From Flavobacterium sp. MedPE-SWcel (GTDB lineage Bacteria; Bacteroidota; Bacteroidia; Flavobacteriales; Flavobacteriaceae), in the NCBI GenBank assembly GCA_001874325.1, contig MPCW01000005.1, forward strand, positions 124,001 to 188,000: DNA of 64,000 bases, in the 5' to 3' direction. Made by a program: the position numbers and the translations under genes. Position 1 is the first letter of the stretch. Each line of letters begins with the position of its first letter. The notes beneath the pieces are model-generated. The model was not told the DNA's origin. It made no database searches and worked only from the letters and a program-made list of their open reading frames with translations. Below are positions 63,501 to 64,000 of the stretch, piece by piece.

Positions 63501-64000
63501 CAATAGGTTCAGGTATCGAACTAATACGCTTACCTTCACCTCCACCTGATGTAACATAATAATATGACTTATCAGCAAACAAATTATTATGCGTACCACT
63601 ATCACTATTCCAATTATCTACACCCTCAGCATAAAACAGTATATAATCACTACTATCAAACTGACCATCCTCTTCTCCTACAAAAACTACAGCATTCTCA
63701 GTTAGATCTGATGGATACTCCGTCTCATTCAATAACGGAAGCATGCGTCCTCCATTACCATATATCTTTATATTTCTAGGGTCTGTATTTACATCAAAGC
63801 CTAAACTGCTTAAAAAATTTCGGCTGACCCTATACACTCCTGATTTTTTTACATAAAAACGGTACCATTGCCCTGAAGCAAGAACAGAGTTAGAGATAGA
63901 AGTAAAATTAGTTGCACTATTAATACTCCTACTGCGAGGATTTAACGAAAAAGAATAAGTAAATGATTTTATACGCTTGTAAGATGCACCTTCCTTTATA
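60553..64000 (-). CDS. porU: T9SS sortase PorU, C25 family, 5' end beyond the window
   Basis: The frame stays open past a GTG at 63837 to the window edge (SVLASGQWYRFYVKKSGVYR), so the true start lies to the right. The gingipain-like C25 domain contains LGHGSEDG with the catalytic His and FITATCELTKFDN with the catalytic Cys. Beta-rich domains follow, then a C-terminal YPNPF region like a T9SS signal. PorU removes the sorting domain from cargo and links the cargo to the outer membrane. porV follows at 42 bp. Confidence 0.95.
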   Translation of the reverse strand, partial: IKEGASYKRIKSFTYSFSLNPRSRSINSATNFTSISNSVLASGQWYRFYVKKSGVYRVSRNFLSSLGFDVNTDPRNIKIYGNGGRMLPLLNETEYPSDLTENAVVFVGEEDGQFDSSDYILFYAEGVDNWNSDSGTHNNLFADKSYYYVTSGGGEGKRISSIPEPIAAADITVSTFDEYVYHERDLVNIARLGRKWHGEQFNVENNQEFEFEVPDIAAEEATVIVSAVAGSINSTSMSAKVNGQDVGDLTFSAMGEYDAGRDGYLNASFIPSGENITVALDYNNGGVPTSNAWLDYIIIKCKRNLTGNNDQFRFTYDEAADNIGVIQYQFNNASSIDAVWDITDIYNVTKVADNDASQFSFKANMGEERKYISIASSDYYTPLRESNTRVVNQNLKGTIFNDAQGQFKDLDYLIVTPEFLVSQAESLANLHRAQSDLNVKVVTLDKIYKEFSSGKQDIGAIRNFVKYIYNNASSEENRIKYVNLYGDASFDFKDRIPNNTNIVPTYHDYDPARTGNGNYSIVRTYVSDDFFVMMDDGEGAGEGAADIAAGRMLVSTTTQAEEMNNKIAEYLGLESYGRWRNEYLIISDDADESSDASFVPQQENLVETILENRPFINMRKIYADSYVQQASSGGERYPDAKEQIIRSINYGTLVVNYLGHGSEDGIAGERLLEAADALAFTNRFRYPLFITATCELTKFDNPYRPTAGEEIYWNPKGGAIAMMTTTRAIFISAAISFNTILASRLYAFEGGDYPSMAEALRQAKSSQETYRLIAFVGDPALKLAVPGPQIELTAINDVPLADVTEPMKSLERVKLSGHVANEGGGIISNYNGELEITVFDKNIDRETLNNDNTLDTTTEFETLGETIFRGSATVVNGQFDVNFVVPRDIRIPVGNGRVSFYAKRNNQLEDQTGYSNTLQIGGINLDAAEDNTAPTVRLYMNDETFVSGSITNDSPILLAYLEDEYGINTASGIGHDIIGILDGDETNQFLMNDYYEADTNNYKKGQVRFPFSDLEKGLHTLTFKAWDVYNNLVTADIQFVVAGDEGLELERVLNYPNPFVSYTEFWFSHNRPFEPLEVQVQVLTVTGKVVRTINQTVVTDGFLSRDVKWDGRDDFGDKIGKGVYIYKLTVKSSVTNKTAHKYEKLVLL

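Noticed and set aside
63423..63779. Small ORFs on both strands within porU
   Set aside because: They are out of frame with a gene whose full-length coding is clear.

Overview
The window looks like a chromosomal segment of a member of the Flavobacteriaceae (Bacteroidota). It is AT-rich, and many genes have a TAnnTTTG-type -7 box just upstream and no clear Shine-Dalgarno sequence. It encodes type IX secretion system (T9SS) parts (PorU, PorV) and T9SS cargo with type A and type B C-terminal sorting domains. GSCFA, TPM/LemA, DCC and OMP_b-brl families fit the same group. I cannot name genus or species.

1-13,030 is an accessory region and the most unusual part. Four paralogous BspA-like (DUF285-repeat) secreted proteins lie in tandem on the minus strand; the first is cut by the window edge. 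They are followed by a plus-strand cargo block: an AraC regulator, a nonsense-broken NTF2-like lipoprotein, a second NTF2-like lipoprotein and an alpha/beta hydrolase lipoprotein. Each cargo block ends in a copy (five in all) of a conserved element. The element holds tandem GAACACGATT repeats, a TATATTTG promoter-like box, about 55 bp matching the 3' half of initiator tRNA-fMet (anticodon loop to discriminator base), then in copies 1-4 a 14-bp-stem terminator hairpin and another GAATACGATT/GAACACG pair. No 5' tRNA half and no recombinase gene are visible. The layout resembles a cassette array built on tRNA-derived attachment sites, and each element also looks like a roughly 170-nt transcription unit. 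These two readings are the main hypotheses of this report.

13,034-29,797 is mostly core or widespread genes: a SpoU-family RNA methyltransferase, a DUF1801 protein, an MtfA-like peptidase, an orphan lipoprotein, a uracil-DNA glycosylase-family protein, a retropepsin-like lipoprotein and a DUF6268 outer-membrane protein. A fluoride riboswitch precedes a CLC-F fluoride exporter. Then come era, der, a large outer-membrane beta-barrel protein, an NTF2-like protein, the LemA-TPM-TPM cluster, a MerR regulator and an M23 peptidase.

29,961-47,355 holds alaS, a lipoprotein, a GSCFA protein and a GbsR/MarR-controlled membrane/redox cluster that includes a TIGR01777 oxidoreductase broken by one TAG. 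It continues with a UbiA-like membrane protein, gcvP, a truncated hemoglobin, a FabH-like ketosynthase, a polysaccharide flippase with a divergent methyltransferase and glycosyltransferase, and an MlaE/MlaF-type ABC transporter.

47,380-64,000 is all minus strand: a giant T9SS type B adhesin-like protein, a manC-sprT-SDR-M28-alkB run, an LRR protein, pyruvate dehydrogenase E2 and E1-alpha, cdd, porV, and porU running off the right edge. The window therefore encodes both T9SS cargo (at least four proteins with visible sorting domains) and two proteins that process such cargo.
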